DNA of 64,000 nucleotides from KBS-96 sp049585195. GTDB lineage: Bacteria; Acidobacteriota; Terriglobia; Bryobacterales; Bryobacteraceae. The position numbers and the translations under genes were made by a program. Position 1 is the stretch's first letter; the number at the start of each line of letters is the position of its first letter. This document shows positions 8,088 through 17,454 of the stretch, piece by piece. Below the pieces are notes generated by a model. It was not told the DNA's origin. It made no database searches and worked only from the letters and a program-made list of their open reading frames with translations. The stretch spans positions 1 to 64,000 of the forward strand of contig JBAUZG010000272.1 in assembly GCA_049585195.1 (NCBI GenBank), given 5' to 3'.

Positions 8088-8847
8088 CTTCTCGGTCGAT
8101 AGGGACACGCTGTGGGGTTTCCTGCTGACATTGACCAGAACCGGATCGGCGCTGATCTTCCTTCCCATGCCGGGCTTCCAAAATGTTGCGCAGCCAGCTC
8201 GCATTCTGCTCATCGTGGGAAGCACATTCTGCTTGTTCCCGGTATGGAGCGTCGCAGTCCGAGCGGATGCCGGACTCGGTATGGTCTCCTCGGTTCTCCT
8301 TGAGACGTCGCTCGGCTTGCTGATTGGCCTAACCGTCGCCTTCCTCTTCGAATCTTTTCGGTTCGGCGCTCAGCTCATTGCATTTCAAGCCGGCTTTGGC
8401 TTTGCTTCCACCATAGATCCACAAAGCGAAGCCGACTCCAACATTCTCCAGGTGATGGCCGAAATGGCGACAGGCCTGATGTTCTTCTCTCTCGGGATAC
8501 ACGGTCAGATTCTTCGGATGCTCGGCCGTTCGTTTGGCGAATTCACGCTCACGAGCCCCGCGGCGAAAGCGTCTTCGGTGGCCCTCATCCTTGCTCTCGG
8601 CGCCAAAATGTTCATTACTGCCATCAAAATCGCTTTACCGGTCGTCGCTCTGGTCTTTCTCGTCGACCAAGCCCTTGCCGCCCTCACTCGCCTTCAGGCG
8701 CACTTACAACTCATGACGCTGGCATTTCCAGCCAAAATCCTCTTAACACTGCTTTTCCTAACCGTAATCCTTACGAGATGGGTTGGCGGATTCGAAAGAC
8801 TTGTTACTGAGATGTTTGGACGCATGTTGCAACTGCTGGCAGCCTAG
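8077..8847 (+). CDS. fliR: Flagellar export gate protein FliR
   Basis: FliR completes the FliPQR gate complex. The 256-residue length is typical and the protein is almost wholly hydrophobic, with about six membrane segments and the family landmarks TRTGSALIFLPMPG, FRFGAQLIAFQAGFGFAS and PVVALVFLVDQALAALTR. The start overlaps the fliQ stop; flhB follows after 15 bases. Confidence 0.94.
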   Translation: MPASFSVDRDTLWGFLLTLTRTGSALIFLPMPGFQNVAQPARILLIVGSTFCLFPVWSVAVRADAGLGMVSSVLLETSLGLLIGLTVAFLFESFRFGAQLIAFQAGFGFASTIDPQSEADSNILQVMAEMATGLMFFSLGIHGQILRMLGRSFGEFTLTSPAAKASSVALILALGAKMFITAIKIALPVVALVFLVDQALAALTRLQAHLQLMTLAFPAKILLTLLFLTVILTRWVGGFERLVTEMFGRMLQLLAA

Positions 8848-8862
8848 CCGACCCGACAACAG

Positions 8863-9921
8863 ATGCCGGACCAGGGGCAAAAGACAGAACAGCCTACTCA
8901 GCGAAGGCTGCAAAAGAGCAGAAGCGAAGGTCGGTTCCCAGTCAGCAGGGATCTGATCTCGGCCCTGCAATTCGTCACCATCTTTGCTCTGGCCCTAAAC
9001 CTGTTCCAGCAGACCGCCGTCCGCTTCGAACAGCTCTTCAAAGAACTTATTCAATCGGCTCTCTCGGGTCAAGATCTCACCGTAGTCGAGCTGCATCGTA
9101 TTTATCAGCAGCTAATTTTCCCTTTTCTCTCAAAACTACTGCTTCTGGGTTTCGGCTTGGCGGTGACTCTCGCGCTCATCCAATTGATCACAACTCGCTT
9201 CGGTTTCGCCCTCAAACAACTGATTCCCGATCCCGCGCGTCTGAATTCCCTCTCTCGCATCCGGCAGCTTCCCGCACAAAACTTTGCCAGTGTAGTACGG
9301 TCGGTAATCCTGCTCGTTGTCATCAGTTACCTGGTCTATCTGCTCATTAAGCAGCAGTTAGGGGAACTTACAAGCTTGGCCGGAGCGAGTGTGCCCGCCG
9401 GCCTGGCGAACGCAGCCAGTCTCTTGAAGCGCTTGATGACGCAATTAGCCGTGGTCTTGATCGTCTTTGGAGTAATCGACTTCGTCCGGCAACGATCAAA
9501 ATTCAACAAGAACCTTCGAATGACCAAGCAAGAGATCAAGGATGAGGTAAAGGACGCCGAGGGAAATATTCAGATGAAGCTCCGGATTCGCAGGCTGCAA
9601 CGTGACGCCATGCGCCGGAACATGATCAAGGCTGTTCAAAAAGCCTCGGTGGTCATTGTAAATCCGACTCATTACGCGATTGCCATTCACTATGAAATGG
9701 GAACCAGGACGGTCCCTACTGTTGTTGCCAAGGGTAAGAATTTTCTGGCCCAGATCATCAGGGAACGCGCCCAGCAGCACGACATCCCTATTGTTGAAAA
9801 TAAACCACTAGCCCAAGCCCTGTATCAGGCGGTAAACGTGGGCGACGAAATTCCGCAAGCGTTATATCGCGCGGTGGCTGAAGTTTTGGGCCAAATCTAC
9901 CGAGTCTTAAATAGGCAGTAA
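8863..9921 (+). CDS. flhB: Flagellar export specificity protein FlhB
   Basis: FlhB switches export from rod/hook to filament substrates after autocleavage. The 352-residue protein has a basic N-terminus (EQPTQRRLQKSRSEG), four membrane segments (about 25-225) and a cytoplasmic domain. The self-cleavage motif NPTH is intact at residues 267-270, and the C-terminal domain continues with HYAIAIHYE ... PTVVAKGKN ... ENKPLAQALY. An active FliK partner is encoded upstream. The gene lies between fliR and flhA. Confidence 0.96.
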   Translation: MPDQGQKTEQPTQRRLQKSRSEGRFPVSRDLISALQFVTIFALALNLFQQTAVRFEQLFKELIQSALSGQDLTVVELHRIYQQLIFPFLSKLLLLGFGLAVTLALIQLITTRFGFALKQLIPDPARLNSLSRIRQLPAQNFASVVRSVILLVVISYLVYLLIKQQLGELTSLAGASVPAGLANAASLLKRLMTQLAVVLIVFGVIDFVRQRSKFNKNLRMTKQEIKDEVKDAEGNIQMKLRIRRLQRDAMRRNMIKAVQKASVVIVNPTHYAIAIHYEMGTRTVPTVVAKGKNFLAQIIRERAQQHDIPIVENKPLAQALYQAVNVGDEIPQALYRAVAEVLGQIYRVLNRQ

Positions 9922-9927
9922 GTTTTC

Positions 9928-12009
9928 ATGGCCGCGAACGCAACCAAATCCCTCGCAGCGCAACCACCGTGGCAAACGGCGCTGCGCTCATTGAACTGGA
10001 GTGAACTGAGCGTTCCGGTCGCCGTGCTGGGTATCGTCCTCGCGATGATCACTCCGCTGCCTCCGATCCTTCTCGATGTACTGATCTCGGCCAATATCAC
10101 GATGTCGATCGTTATCTTGCTGTCGGCGATGTACATCACGAAGCCATCCGAATTCAATGTCTTCCCGACGATGCTGCTCCTGATGACGCTGTTCCGGCTG
10201 GCGTTGAATATATCTTCTTCCCGGCTCATTCTTTTGCAAGGCAATACCGGAACTCGGGCTGCCGGCGATGTCATAGAATCTTTCGGCAGTTTCGTCGTCG
10301 GTGGCAATTATGTCATCGGAACAGTCGTATTCCTCGTCCTGATAGCGATTCAATACGTGGTTATCAATCACGGCGCCGTCCGCATCTCGGAGGTGACCGC
10401 GCGGTTCACATTAGATGCGATGCCCGGAAAACAGATGTCCATTGATTCGGACCTAAATGCCGGTCTGATCGATGAATCACAGGCGCGCGCACGTAGGAAG
10501 GCATTGGCCGCCGAGGCGGAGTTCTACGGCGCCATGGATGGCGCTTCCCGCTTCACTCAGCGTGACGCCATCGCCAGTATATTGATCACCGCTATCAATA
10601 TCGTCGCCGGCTTCTTGATCGGTGTGCTTCAACATGGCATGGACCTGCAGCGCGCTCTACAAACCTACACGGTTTTAACCATCGGAGACGGATTGGTCAC
10701 AGTGATACCAGCTCTGATGATCTCTGTCTGCGGCGGTCTGATTGTTACCCGAGCCAGTTCCGACTCGAAATTAGGAGCCGATGTCCGGCTTCAAATTTTC
10801 AGCAAATCGCAGCCTCTGCTGCTCGCTGGGGGCGTGCTCCTTGCGATGGCTCTGTTTCCCGGCCTTCCAAAAATCCCATTTATCGTTCTCGGCGCGGGAG
10901 CGGGTTACGCTGGTTGGACTCTGAGGACGGCGGAGGCCAAGAAAAGCAAAGCTCCAGCTCAAACCAAACAGGCCAAAGCTGCTGAGAATCTTGAAAATCT
11001 CTTGAAAGTTGAAGCAGTGGCTATCGAAGTGGGCCTGGGCCTCGTCCGGATGGTCGAGGGCGGCCAAAACTCGTTACTCCTGAGCCGGATCAGCATGATT
11101 CGAAAGCAGCTTGCCTCAGAAGTCGGTTACCTGCTGCCTCCGGTTCGTGTCACGGACAACCTTCAGCTTAAGGCACGGGAATACATCATTTCCATCAAAG
11201 GGTTGGAAGTTGCCCGGTACGAGTTGCAAGCCGGGTGCGAAATGGCGATCCAGCCAGCGCAGCCAGCAGCGGTTTTACCAACAGGCGTTACTACCAAAGA
11301 GCCGGCGTTTAACATGCCAGCCGTCTGGATAAACCCTGATCAGGTGGAAAAGGCCAAGCAGCTCGGGTACACGGTCGTCGATCCGGTCAGCGTCGTGGGG
11401 ACCCACTTTACTGAGGTCATTCGCAAGTACGCAGCGGAGTTACTTACCCGGCAGGAAACCAAGCGGATCCTCGACCGGGTCGGGCAGGATAACGGAAAGC
11501 TGATTGAGGACCTTGTCCCGAAACAAATCTCGCTTGCGACCGTTCAGAAAGTACTCCAGAATCTTCTACGCGAACGAATCTCGATCCGCGATGTGGTGAC
11601 GATTCTCGAGGCCCTCGGTGAAGCGGCATCTCTAACCAAGAATGTCGTTTTAATGACCGAGTTCGTTCGGCAATCGATAAAGCGGTCGATTGTCCGGCCA
11701 CTTCTTAGCGGCTCCGATCTTACGGTTTACTTTGTCGACAACGAAATTGAAAAGAAGATCGAAGGCGCCACCGAGCACGGAGAATACAGTAGCCATCTCA
11801 ACCTGCCGCCTCAGGAAATTCGCCTGATTATGGACAAGTTTCAACGTGTCTTTACGGCAACCCAGTCAAATTCAGTGGTTCTCAGCAGCGCGAGCTGCCG
11901 GTATTTTCTCCGCCAGGTGCTTGAAAATTCGCTTCCGGCTCTTTCCATCATTAGCCACAACGAACTCCCGCCTGGTGTTCGAGTTGTCAGTTTAGGGACG
12001 GTGAAATAA
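9928..12009 (+). CDS. flhA: Flagellar export pore protein FlhA
   Basis: FlhA is the large export-gate component that binds chaperone-substrate complexes and converts proton flow into export. The 693-residue length is standard. Membrane segments fill about residues 25-330; the family loop TLDAMPGKQMSIDSDLNAG is intact. The cytoplasmic domain follows from about 350 (VEAVAIEVGLGLVRMVEG, VDPVSVVGTHFTEVI). The next gene is fliA; flhF and flhG, often found here, are absent from this window. Confidence 0.97.
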   Translation: MAANATKSLAAQPPWQTALRSLNWSELSVPVAVLGIVLAMITPLPPILLDVLISANITMSIVILLSAMYITKPSEFNVFPTMLLLMTLFRLALNISSSRLILLQGNTGTRAAGDVIESFGSFVVGGNYVIGTVVFLVLIAIQYVVINHGAVRISEVTARFTLDAMPGKQMSIDSDLNAGLIDESQARARRKALAAEAEFYGAMDGASRFTQRDAIASILITAINIVAGFLIGVLQHGMDLQRALQTYTVLTIGDGLVTVIPALMISVCGGLIVTRASSDSKLGADVRLQIFSKSQPLLLAGGVLLAMALFPGLPKIPFIVLGAGAGYAGWTLRTAEAKKSKAPAQTKQAKAAENLENLLKVEAVAIEVGLGLVRMVEGGQNSLLLSRISMIRKQLASEVGYLLPPVRVTDNLQLKAREYIISIKGLEVARYELQAGCEMAIQPAQPAAVLPTGVTTKEPAFNMPAVWINPDQVEKAKQLGYTVVDPVSVVGTHFTEVIRKYAAELLTRQETKRILDRVGQDNGKLIEDLVPKQISLATVQKVLQNLLRERISIRDVVTILEALGEAASLTKNVVLMTEFVRQSIKRSIVRPLLSGSDLTVYFVDNEIEKKIEGATEHGEYSSHLNLPPQEIRLIMDKFQRVFTATQSNSVVLSSASCRYFLRQVLENSLPALSIISHNELPPGVRVVSLGTVK

Positions 12010-12018
12010 GGAAATTCA

Positions 12019-12780
12019 ATGACTAACCCGGCAGAAGCCCCTCAATATCAAAAAGAGCCGTTGAGTCCAGTTGTCCGTGAGCAGCTCATCCTGGAACATC
12101 TGCCTCAGGTAAAACTGATCGCGCGCCGTATTCACGAACGTGTCCCGGTCTCGGTAAGTTTGGATGATCTGATCTCGACGGGCATTCTCGGCCTGATCGC
12201 CGCAATCGACCGCTACGATGCGACTCAAGAGGTGAAGCTTAAAACCTACGCCGAGTACAAAATTCGCGGAGCGATCCTCGATAGTCTCCGCGAACTGGAT
12301 TGGGCGCCGCGCCAGCAGAGAAAAAGAGCAAAGCTGATCGAGTCTACCATCGCCGTGCTCGAGCAGCAGTTGCAACGCAATCCAACCGAAGAAGAGATCG
12401 CCTCCCATCTGAAGCTGACGATTAACGAGTACTACGAATGGTTGGGAGAAGTTCGCAGCCTCACTTTGGGAAGTCTCGAGAATGCCGGAAACGAGGAAGA
12501 GGGCCGCGATCTCCTACGCTACGTCTCGGATGATTCCGAATCGTGGCCGTCAGAGATTTTTGAACGGTCAGAATTAGAGAGATTACTTGCCAGAGCCATT
12601 GAATGCATGCCATATATCGAGCGAACGGTACTCAGTCTCTACTATTACGAGGAATTAACGCTTCGTGAGATTGCGCAGGTCGTCGAGCTACATGAATCAA
12701 GAATCTCGCAGCTTAAATCCCAGGCGATCATCCGGCTCCGCTCGTATATGCAGAAACATTGGCCGCAGCGCCGGGGGTAG
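12019..12780 (+). CDS. fliA: RNA polymerase sigma factor FliA (sigma-28)
   Basis: This 253-residue FliA/WhiG-type sigma-70 factor would direct RNA polymerase to late flagellar promoters. Region 2 is clear (LPQVKLIARRIHERVP, SLDDLISTGILGLIAAIDRY, KTYAEYKIRGAILDSLRELD), followed by region 3 (NPTEEEIASHL) and region 4 with its helix-turn-helix (LSLYYYEELTLREIAQVV, SRISQLKSQAI). ATG 12019 has AAGGA about 7 bases upstream. It is embedded in the export-gate operon whose promoter region carries a FliA-like site, suggesting feedback. No anti-sigma FlgM was recognised in the window. Confidence 0.94.
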   Translation: MTNPAEAPQYQKEPLSPVVREQLILEHLPQVKLIARRIHERVPVSVSLDDLISTGILGLIAAIDRYDATQEVKLKTYAEYKIRGAILDSLRELDWAPRQQRKRAKLIESTIAVLEQQLQRNPTEEEIASHLKLTINEYYEWLGEVRSLTLGSLENAGNEEEGRDLLRYVSDDSESWPSEIFERSELERLLARAIECMPYIERTVLSLYYYEELTLREIAQVVELHESRISQLKSQAIIRLRSYMQKHWPQRRG

Positions 12781-12803
12781 TCTCATGGGGCTCGGGAGTT
12801 TTC

Positions 12804-13619
12804 ATGCAGACTGACACCTCATCCCGCTTTCGCGAACTCGTCGACCTCCTCGATGATCTATTCACAAGGAGCCTCGGCCAATCCGTGTCCAGTCTCATCG
12901 GAGAAGATGTCGAGGTGACGTCTGGAACGCCGGCCGGCCAGGATTCCACTCCGCTTCGGTTTGAATGGGATCTTAAGCCTGCTTCCTATGGGATGCTGTG
13001 GTTCGGCGGACCCAGGCAGCTGTGGCTTGAACTTGGAAAGACGATACTGGGCGACGATTCGGATCCGGACCCGGACCTGATCGACTCCACACTGAAGGAG
13101 ATTGCATCTCAGGTCGCCGGCTCAATTACGACATTTCTGAACCATCAATATCAGAAGCAGATCGAGGCGGGTGAAGTGCGTATCACAGAAGGCGCACTCA
13201 ATTCTAATCCAGGCGCCAAGGCTTCCTTTCACAAGCTACTCCTTCCCAATGGGAAGGCAATTCCCGTCTCATTCTGTGTCGCCGAATCTCTTTTCCAGAG
13301 CATGCTCCCACCGAAAGAAACGGAAGAAACATTGCCTGCCTTGCCGGTTGATACGAAAAAACTCGAACTCCTGCTGGACGTGGAAATGCCGGTCAGCGTA
13401 TCAATTGGCCGTGCGCAGATGCCGCTTAAGGACGTGATCAAGCTAACCACGGGCTCGGTGGTCGAGCTCAGCCGAAACGTCTCCGAGCCGGTAGACATCA
13501 TTGTGAACAACTGTGTTGTAGCCCGAGGTGATGTTGTTGTCGTCGAAGGTAATTTCGGCGTTCGCATTCGAGAGGTTCTGAGCAAAGAAGATCGAATGCG
13601 GCGTCTAACGCCTAGGTAG
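12804..13619 (+). CDS. fliY: FliN/FliY-type flagellar switch protein with long N-terminal domain
   Basis: The C-terminal about 75 residues form a SpoA/FliN domain (LLLDVEMPVSVSIGRAQMPL, DIIVNNCVVARGDVVVVEGN, FGVRIREVL). The first about 180 residues are an extra domain with a helix resembling the CheC/FliY helix (STLKEIASQVAGSITTF). ATG 12804 is preceded by GGGAG at about 12791-12795; a TTG start at 12759 would overlap fliA. At 271 residues it is much larger than the 82-residue FliN earlier in the operon. It could be a C-ring FliY or a CheY-P phosphatase-like protein; no CheC catalytic Glu/Asn pair is certain. It ends the plus-strand flagellar run. Confidence 0.78.
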   Translation: MQTDTSSRFRELVDLLDDLFTRSLGQSVSSLIGEDVEVTSGTPAGQDSTPLRFEWDLKPASYGMLWFGGPRQLWLELGKTILGDDSDPDPDLIDSTLKEIASQVAGSITTFLNHQYQKQIEAGEVRITEGALNSNPGAKASFHKLLLPNGKAIPVSFCVAESLFQSMLPPKETEETLPALPVDTKKLELLLDVEMPVSVSIGRAQMPLKDVIKLTTGSVVELSRNVSEPVDIIVNNCVVARGDVVVVEGNFGVRIREVLSKEDRMRRLTPR

Positions 13620-13634
13620 AGAATCAGGTTTCTG

Positions 13635-14777
13635 CTACTCCGTCACAGCTTCCCATTTGCCGCTTCTCGCCGAAGCAAGAACCGCATCGGTTACAAAATC
13701 GGTGGCCAATCCATCTCGAAAACTTGGGCCGGGGACTTTTCCAATTGCCATTCCATTCAAGAAATCGGCGACCTGATGAACAAACGTATGCTCGTATCCG
13801 ATTTGAAGGCCGGGTACCCACCAGTTCTTCATGTACGGGTGGTCGCTATCTGTCACATGGATTGATCGCCAGCCGCGGAGCCGGCCTTCGTCCCGGTGGT
13901 CAAAGAAAGCGAGCCGGTGCAGATCGTGTAAATCCCAAAGAACTGAAGCGTTTTCGCCATTGACTTCAAGCGTATAAAGCGCTTTATGGCCACGGGCATA
14001 TCGAGTCGCCTCGAAATTTCCAAGAGAGCCATTCTCGAACCGAGCCAGGAATGCGCTCGCATCATCGATTCCAACCTTCTGAATCTGTCCCGTTAACGCG
14101 TGCTTTCGTTCTTTGATGAACGTCTCGGTCATTGCGGTCACGGAGCCGATGGGGCCGTTCAGCCAAAGAGCCGTGTCGATGCAGTGCGCGAGCAAATCGC
14201 CGGTAACGCCACTCCCCGCCACCTCCACATCAAGCCTCCACAACCCCTCCCCGCCTTGCGGCAGGTCCTTCGAGATTGTCCAGTCCTGGAGAAACTTTGC
14301 ACGGTAGTGGAAAATGCGCCCCAGGCGTCCTTCATCGATAAGCTGTTTGGCGAGGACAACGGCCGGAACGCGCCGGTAGTTGTACCAAACCATGTTCGCG
14401 ACGTTCGCTTTCTCGACAGCCTCCGTCATAGCCTTGGCTTCAGGCGCATTTCTTCCCAGCGGCTTTTCGCAAAGAACCGATTTGCCCACACCGGCCGCTG
14501 CGATGGCAATTTCGGCGTGCGTATCGTTCGGGCTGGCGATGTCGATCACGTCAATGTCCTTGCGCTCGATCAGCCTTTTCCAGTCCTGCTCCACCGACTC
14601 GTAGCCCCAGCGCTCACGAAATGCCTCCGCGCGTTCGCGGTTCCGTCCGCATATCGCCTTTAAAACAGGCTCATACGGAACATCAAAGAAGTTTCCAACT
14701 TTACGAAACGCATTCGAGTGCGTGCGGCCCATGAATCCGTATCCAATGAGGCCGATATTAAGACGTTTTTGGGGCAT
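13635..14777 (-). CDS. Gfo/Idh/MocA family NAD(P)-dependent sugar oxidoreductase
   Basis: The N-terminus is a Rossmann fold (NIGLIGYGFMGRTHSNAF, GxGxxG type), followed by DVIDIASPNDTHAEIAI and the hallmark LCEKPLGRN, whose Lys is the catalytic or cofactor residue of this family. The C-terminal about 230 residues form the substrate-binding alpha/beta domain, with DLLAHCIDTALWL as the usual His-containing helix. It has no signal peptide, so it is cytoplasmic, and is 380 residues long. It follows a TIM-barrel epimerase by 29 bases on the same strand. Substrate is unknown; a sugar, polyol or keto-sugar is expected for the family. Confidence 0.9.
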   Translation of the reverse strand: MPQKRLNIGLIGYGFMGRTHSNAFRKVGNFFDVPYEPVLKAICGRNRERAEAFRERWGYESVEQDWKRLIERKDIDVIDIASPNDTHAEIAIAAAGVGKSVLCEKPLGRNAPEAKAMTEAVEKANVANMVWYNYRRVPAVVLAKQLIDEGRLGRIFHYRAKFLQDWTISKDLPQGGEGLWRLDVEVAGSGVTGDLLAHCIDTALWLNGPIGSVTAMTETFIKERKHALTGQIQKVGIDDASAFLARFENGSLGNFEATRYARGHKALYTLEVNGENASVLWDLHDLHRLAFFDHRDEGRLRGWRSIHVTDSDHPYMKNWWVPGLQIGYEHTFVHQVADFLNGMAIGKVPGPSFRDGLATDFVTDAVLASARSGKWEAVTE

Positions 14778-14806
14778 GTTTCATTAATCAGCGTCGAGAG
14801 TAGCTG

Positions 14807-15856
14807 CTAATTCCAGCCGTGCGCATCCCGCACCGCAATCATCACCTTCAGAATGTCCCGCCACGTTCTCGGATCCATCATGACCGCGTTCGGAAACATG
14901 CAGCCATCCCAGCATATGTGTCGGAACGCCCGAGTCGGCTGCCCCTGCTCGTCGCGCATCCAGTAGCCTGCATCTCGAACGATGTCCAGCTTGCCATTAG
15001 GATCGTTAGGCAGACAGTGGCGTCCCGTTTTGTCGTGGGAGCCGGATCCCTTCACGGTTGCGTCGTTCTGGGCTACGTGGAAGTCTATCGTCCAGGGGCG
15101 AAGAGCGTTTGTCAGCACGCGGAGAGATGCCTCCAGCCGATCTGTGTCGCTCCAATTAAAATCCTCGGGGAGGATACGATCTTCCGGCGCATTGCATCCG
15201 AGCGTAAATAGTAGCGTATGCGCCATGTCGGCCTGGAAGCCCAACGTCTTTGGCCGGTCCACCAGTTCAAACAACTCGAGCATTCGTTTCCAGCTATGCA
15301 TTCCTCCCCAGCAGATCTCGCCTTCAGCTGCCAGCTTTTCGCCATGATCCTCCGCAATCGAGCAGGCGTCACGGAACGTGTCCGCGATCCGTTTTGAATT
15401 GCTGGAAGGATCTCTCGCCCACTCCGTAGGACTTGCGGCAGAGTCGATGCGGACCACGCCGTAGCGCCGTATGCCCAACTCGCGAAGCCGCTTCGCGATC
15501 CGGCAGGCCTTCGCCACTTGTGTCACAAAGCGCTTCCGCTCCACTAGATCGCCCATCGCTGAGCCGCCCCCCGTTGGCCCCCACACTGGCGCAACCACCG
15601 ATCCAACTACCAGGCCCTTGCTCGCGATCTTGTCTCGAAGCCTTTCGAGATCGCCATCACTCAAATCGATATCGACGTGCGGTTTGAATAGGAAGAGATC
15701 CACTCCGTCGAACCTGATTCCGTCAACCTCAGCGTCCGCCGTCAACTGCAGCATGGTATCCAAATCGATCGGCGGCTCCGAATCCGGGCCCTTCCCCACA
15801 ATGCCTGGCCACATCGCGTTATGCAGCGCTGGATTTCGATGTTTCGATTTCGCCAT
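14807..15856 (-). CDS. Sugar phosphate isomerase/epimerase family TIM-barrel protein
   Basis: This 349-residue protein shows the xylose-isomerase-like (AP endonuclease 2) pattern: an Asp/His-rich barrel with GIRFDGVDLFLFKPHVDI, a conserved Glu in EGEICWGGMHSW, LGFQADMAHTLLF and TIDFHVAQND, which supply likely metal ligands. No signal peptide is seen. AGGTAAAG precedes the ATG. With the Gfo/Idh/MocA gene downstream it forms a two-gene unit, a pairing common in sugar and inositol-like catabolism. The substrate cannot be named from sequence. Confidence 0.85.
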   Translation of the reverse strand: MAKSKHRNPALHNAMWPGIVGKGPDSEPPIDLDTMLQLTADAEVDGIRFDGVDLFLFKPHVDIDLSDGDLERLRDKIASKGLVVGSVVAPVWGPTGGGSAMGDLVERKRFVTQVAKACRIAKRLRELGIRRYGVVRIDSAASPTEWARDPSSNSKRIADTFRDACSIAEDHGEKLAAEGEICWGGMHSWKRMLELFELVDRPKTLGFQADMAHTLLFTLGCNAPEDRILPEDFNWSDTDRLEASLRVLTNALRPWTIDFHVAQNDATVKGSGSHDKTGRHCLPNDPNGKLDIVRDAGYWMRDEQGQPTRAFRHICWDGCMFPNAVMMDPRTWRDILKVMIAVRDAHGWN

Positions 15857-15990
15857 CTTTACCTGATCTCTCTTTTTACTATCGAACGTTGAAACTCAAT
15901 GTGCTCGGAAGATCGGCGGTCTGGGCGGAATCAGGCCCAAAACTGTCGAAGCGTATCACAGTCGAACTTCCGTATCATAGGCATATTCTT

Positions 15991-16020
15991 GATGAAAGAG
16001 ACATCAAATCTCGTTTCATG
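15991..16020. promoter_or_regulatory. Possible operator (imperfect dyad) between divergent sugar genes
   Basis: The half-sites ATGAAAGAGA (15992-16001) and TCTCGTTTCAT (16009-16019) form an imperfect inverted repeat in the 205-bp divergent region. Size and location fit a LacI/GntR-like operator. No regulator gene is adjacent. Confidence 0.3.
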
Positions 16021-16061
16021 CGGCAGCCTGGCAATCTTTCCATCCGGAGCGTCTCACCAAT

Positions 16062-17300
16062 ATGTCAACTAAAACCACTATCCACGCATCCCAAGCCAAC
16101 GCTCGAGAGGCTCTGCGCGAAGGCGAAGGCATAGTCCGTCTCGCGCCTTGCTGGGTGCCTCGGTCCTTCATGCTTCCCGGAGGCCGCCTCCGTTTAGATC
16201 CCAAGGATCTTTACGCTTTTGGCGCCCACCGCGGCGGCATCAATGAGCGCTGGTTCGCTTCCACCACGAAAGCGTCAAACGGCCCGGAAACAGGCGAAAC
16301 CGAGGGTCTGAGCTTTATCGCCCACAACGGCTCGCGCTTGTTGCTGCGGGAGGCAATCGAAACTCGTGGCGACGAATTTCTCGGACCTGAGGTTATGGAA
16401 CAGCAAGGCGGCTGGAATCTGCTTTGCAAATTCTTTGACAATCTGGGCCCCATTCCGCATCACCTGCATCAAAACGACGAAATGGCCGCAAAGGTCGGTC
16501 AACGCGGGAAGCCCGAAGCCTATTATTTCCCTCCACAGTACAACGTGAAAGAGAACGATTTCCCGCTCACCTTCATGGGACTCGAGCCTGGAACCACGAA
16601 AGACGACCTGCGCCGTTGTCTCGAACGCTGGAACGAAGGCGACAACGGCATTCTCTACCATTCCAAGGCATACAGGCTGCAACCTGGCACTGGATGGCAG
16701 ATCAATGCTGGCGTTCTTCACGCCCCCGGCTCTCTCGTGACCTACGAGCCGCAGGTAAACAGCGATGTCTTCGCGATGTTCCAGTCGATGGTCGACGGCC
16801 GGTTCATCGGGTGGGATCTGCTTGTCAAAGACGTTCCCGCGGCGTTCCATCGGGATCTGGATTACCTCATCGGTCTGGTCGACTGGGCGGCTAACGTAGA
16901 CCACGAATTTGCTCGGCATAACCGTGTATTTCCAAGGTTAGTCAGGCCAAGAGGCGAGATGACAGAGAGCGGCTATATCGAGAAGTGGGTCACGTACGGC
17001 ACCGCCTACTACTCCGCTAAAGAGCTCACTATTCTGCCGGGCCGCGAGGCGATTATTAAGGATGCTGCCGCTTACGGACTTATTCTTACCCAGGGGCACG
17101 GCGTTATCGGCAGATTCGAAGTCGAGACGCCGTCGTTGATAAAGTTCGGCGAAATGACAAGCGATGAGTTGTTCGTTTCGGCGTTCGCGGCGGTAAACGG
17201 AATTCGCATTCAGAACCCGAGCCAAACCGAACCGCTGGTCATTTTGAAGCACTTCGGTCCGGGCAATCCTGAAGCGGAACAGTTCGTCTCTCGCGCCTGA
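16062..17300 (+). CDS. Cupin protein resembling class I mannose-6-phosphate isomerase
   Basis: The 412-residue protein carries a metal-binding cupin motif (GPIPHHLHQNDEMAA, about residues 145-159), a second glycine-rich cupin strand (LQPGTGWQINAGVLHAPGSL, with His) and a C-terminal cupin-like region (ELTILPGREAIIKDAAAYG, LTQGHGVIGRFEVETP). This layout resembles mannose-6-phosphate isomerase-like sugar isomerases. It is divergent from the epimerase/oxidoreductase pair and probably serves the same pathway. No signal peptide. Exact reaction unknown. Confidence 0.75.
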   Translation: MSTKTTIHASQANAREALREGEGIVRLAPCWVPRSFMLPGGRLRLDPKDLYAFGAHRGGINERWFASTTKASNGPETGETEGLSFIAHNGSRLLLREAIETRGDEFLGPEVMEQQGGWNLLCKFFDNLGPIPHHLHQNDEMAAKVGQRGKPEAYYFPPQYNVKENDFPLTFMGLEPGTTKDDLRRCLERWNEGDNGILYHSKAYRLQPGTGWQINAGVLHAPGSLVTYEPQVNSDVFAMFQSMVDGRFIGWDLLVKDVPAAFHRDLDYLIGLVDWAANVDHEFARHNRVFPRLVRPRGEMTESGYIEKWVTYGTAYYSAKELTILPGREAIIKDAAAYGLILTQGHGVIGRFEVETPSLIKFGEMTSDELFVSAFAAVNGIRIQNPSQTEPLVILKHFGPGNPEAEQFVSRA

Positions 17301-17343
17301 CACGGATTGTCATCTCCTCGAAAGCGTTCCGAGCGGCGCACTC

Positions 17344-17371
17344 TACAGATCTGCGGCTAACACGCCGATTG
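17344..17371 (+). promoter_or_regulatory. Weak candidate sigma-28-like promoter
   Basis: TACA (17344-17347) and GCCGATTG (17364-17371) are 16 bases apart, one more than the FliA optimum, with 3/4 and 6/8 matches. It precedes the small Ser-rich gene at 17455. Low confidence. Confidence 0.2.
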
Positions 17372-17454
17372 ATCCGGTGTGAGGCAAAGCGCGGCGCCGG
17401 GGAAACGGCCAGAGGGAAGACGCGAGCGCCAACACTCTCACTAAGGAGCTTAGC

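Noticed and set aside
14100..14663. 187-codon plus-strand frame opposite the Gfo/Idh/MocA gene
   Set aside because: Antisense to a clear enzyme gene; composition typical of a shadow frame.
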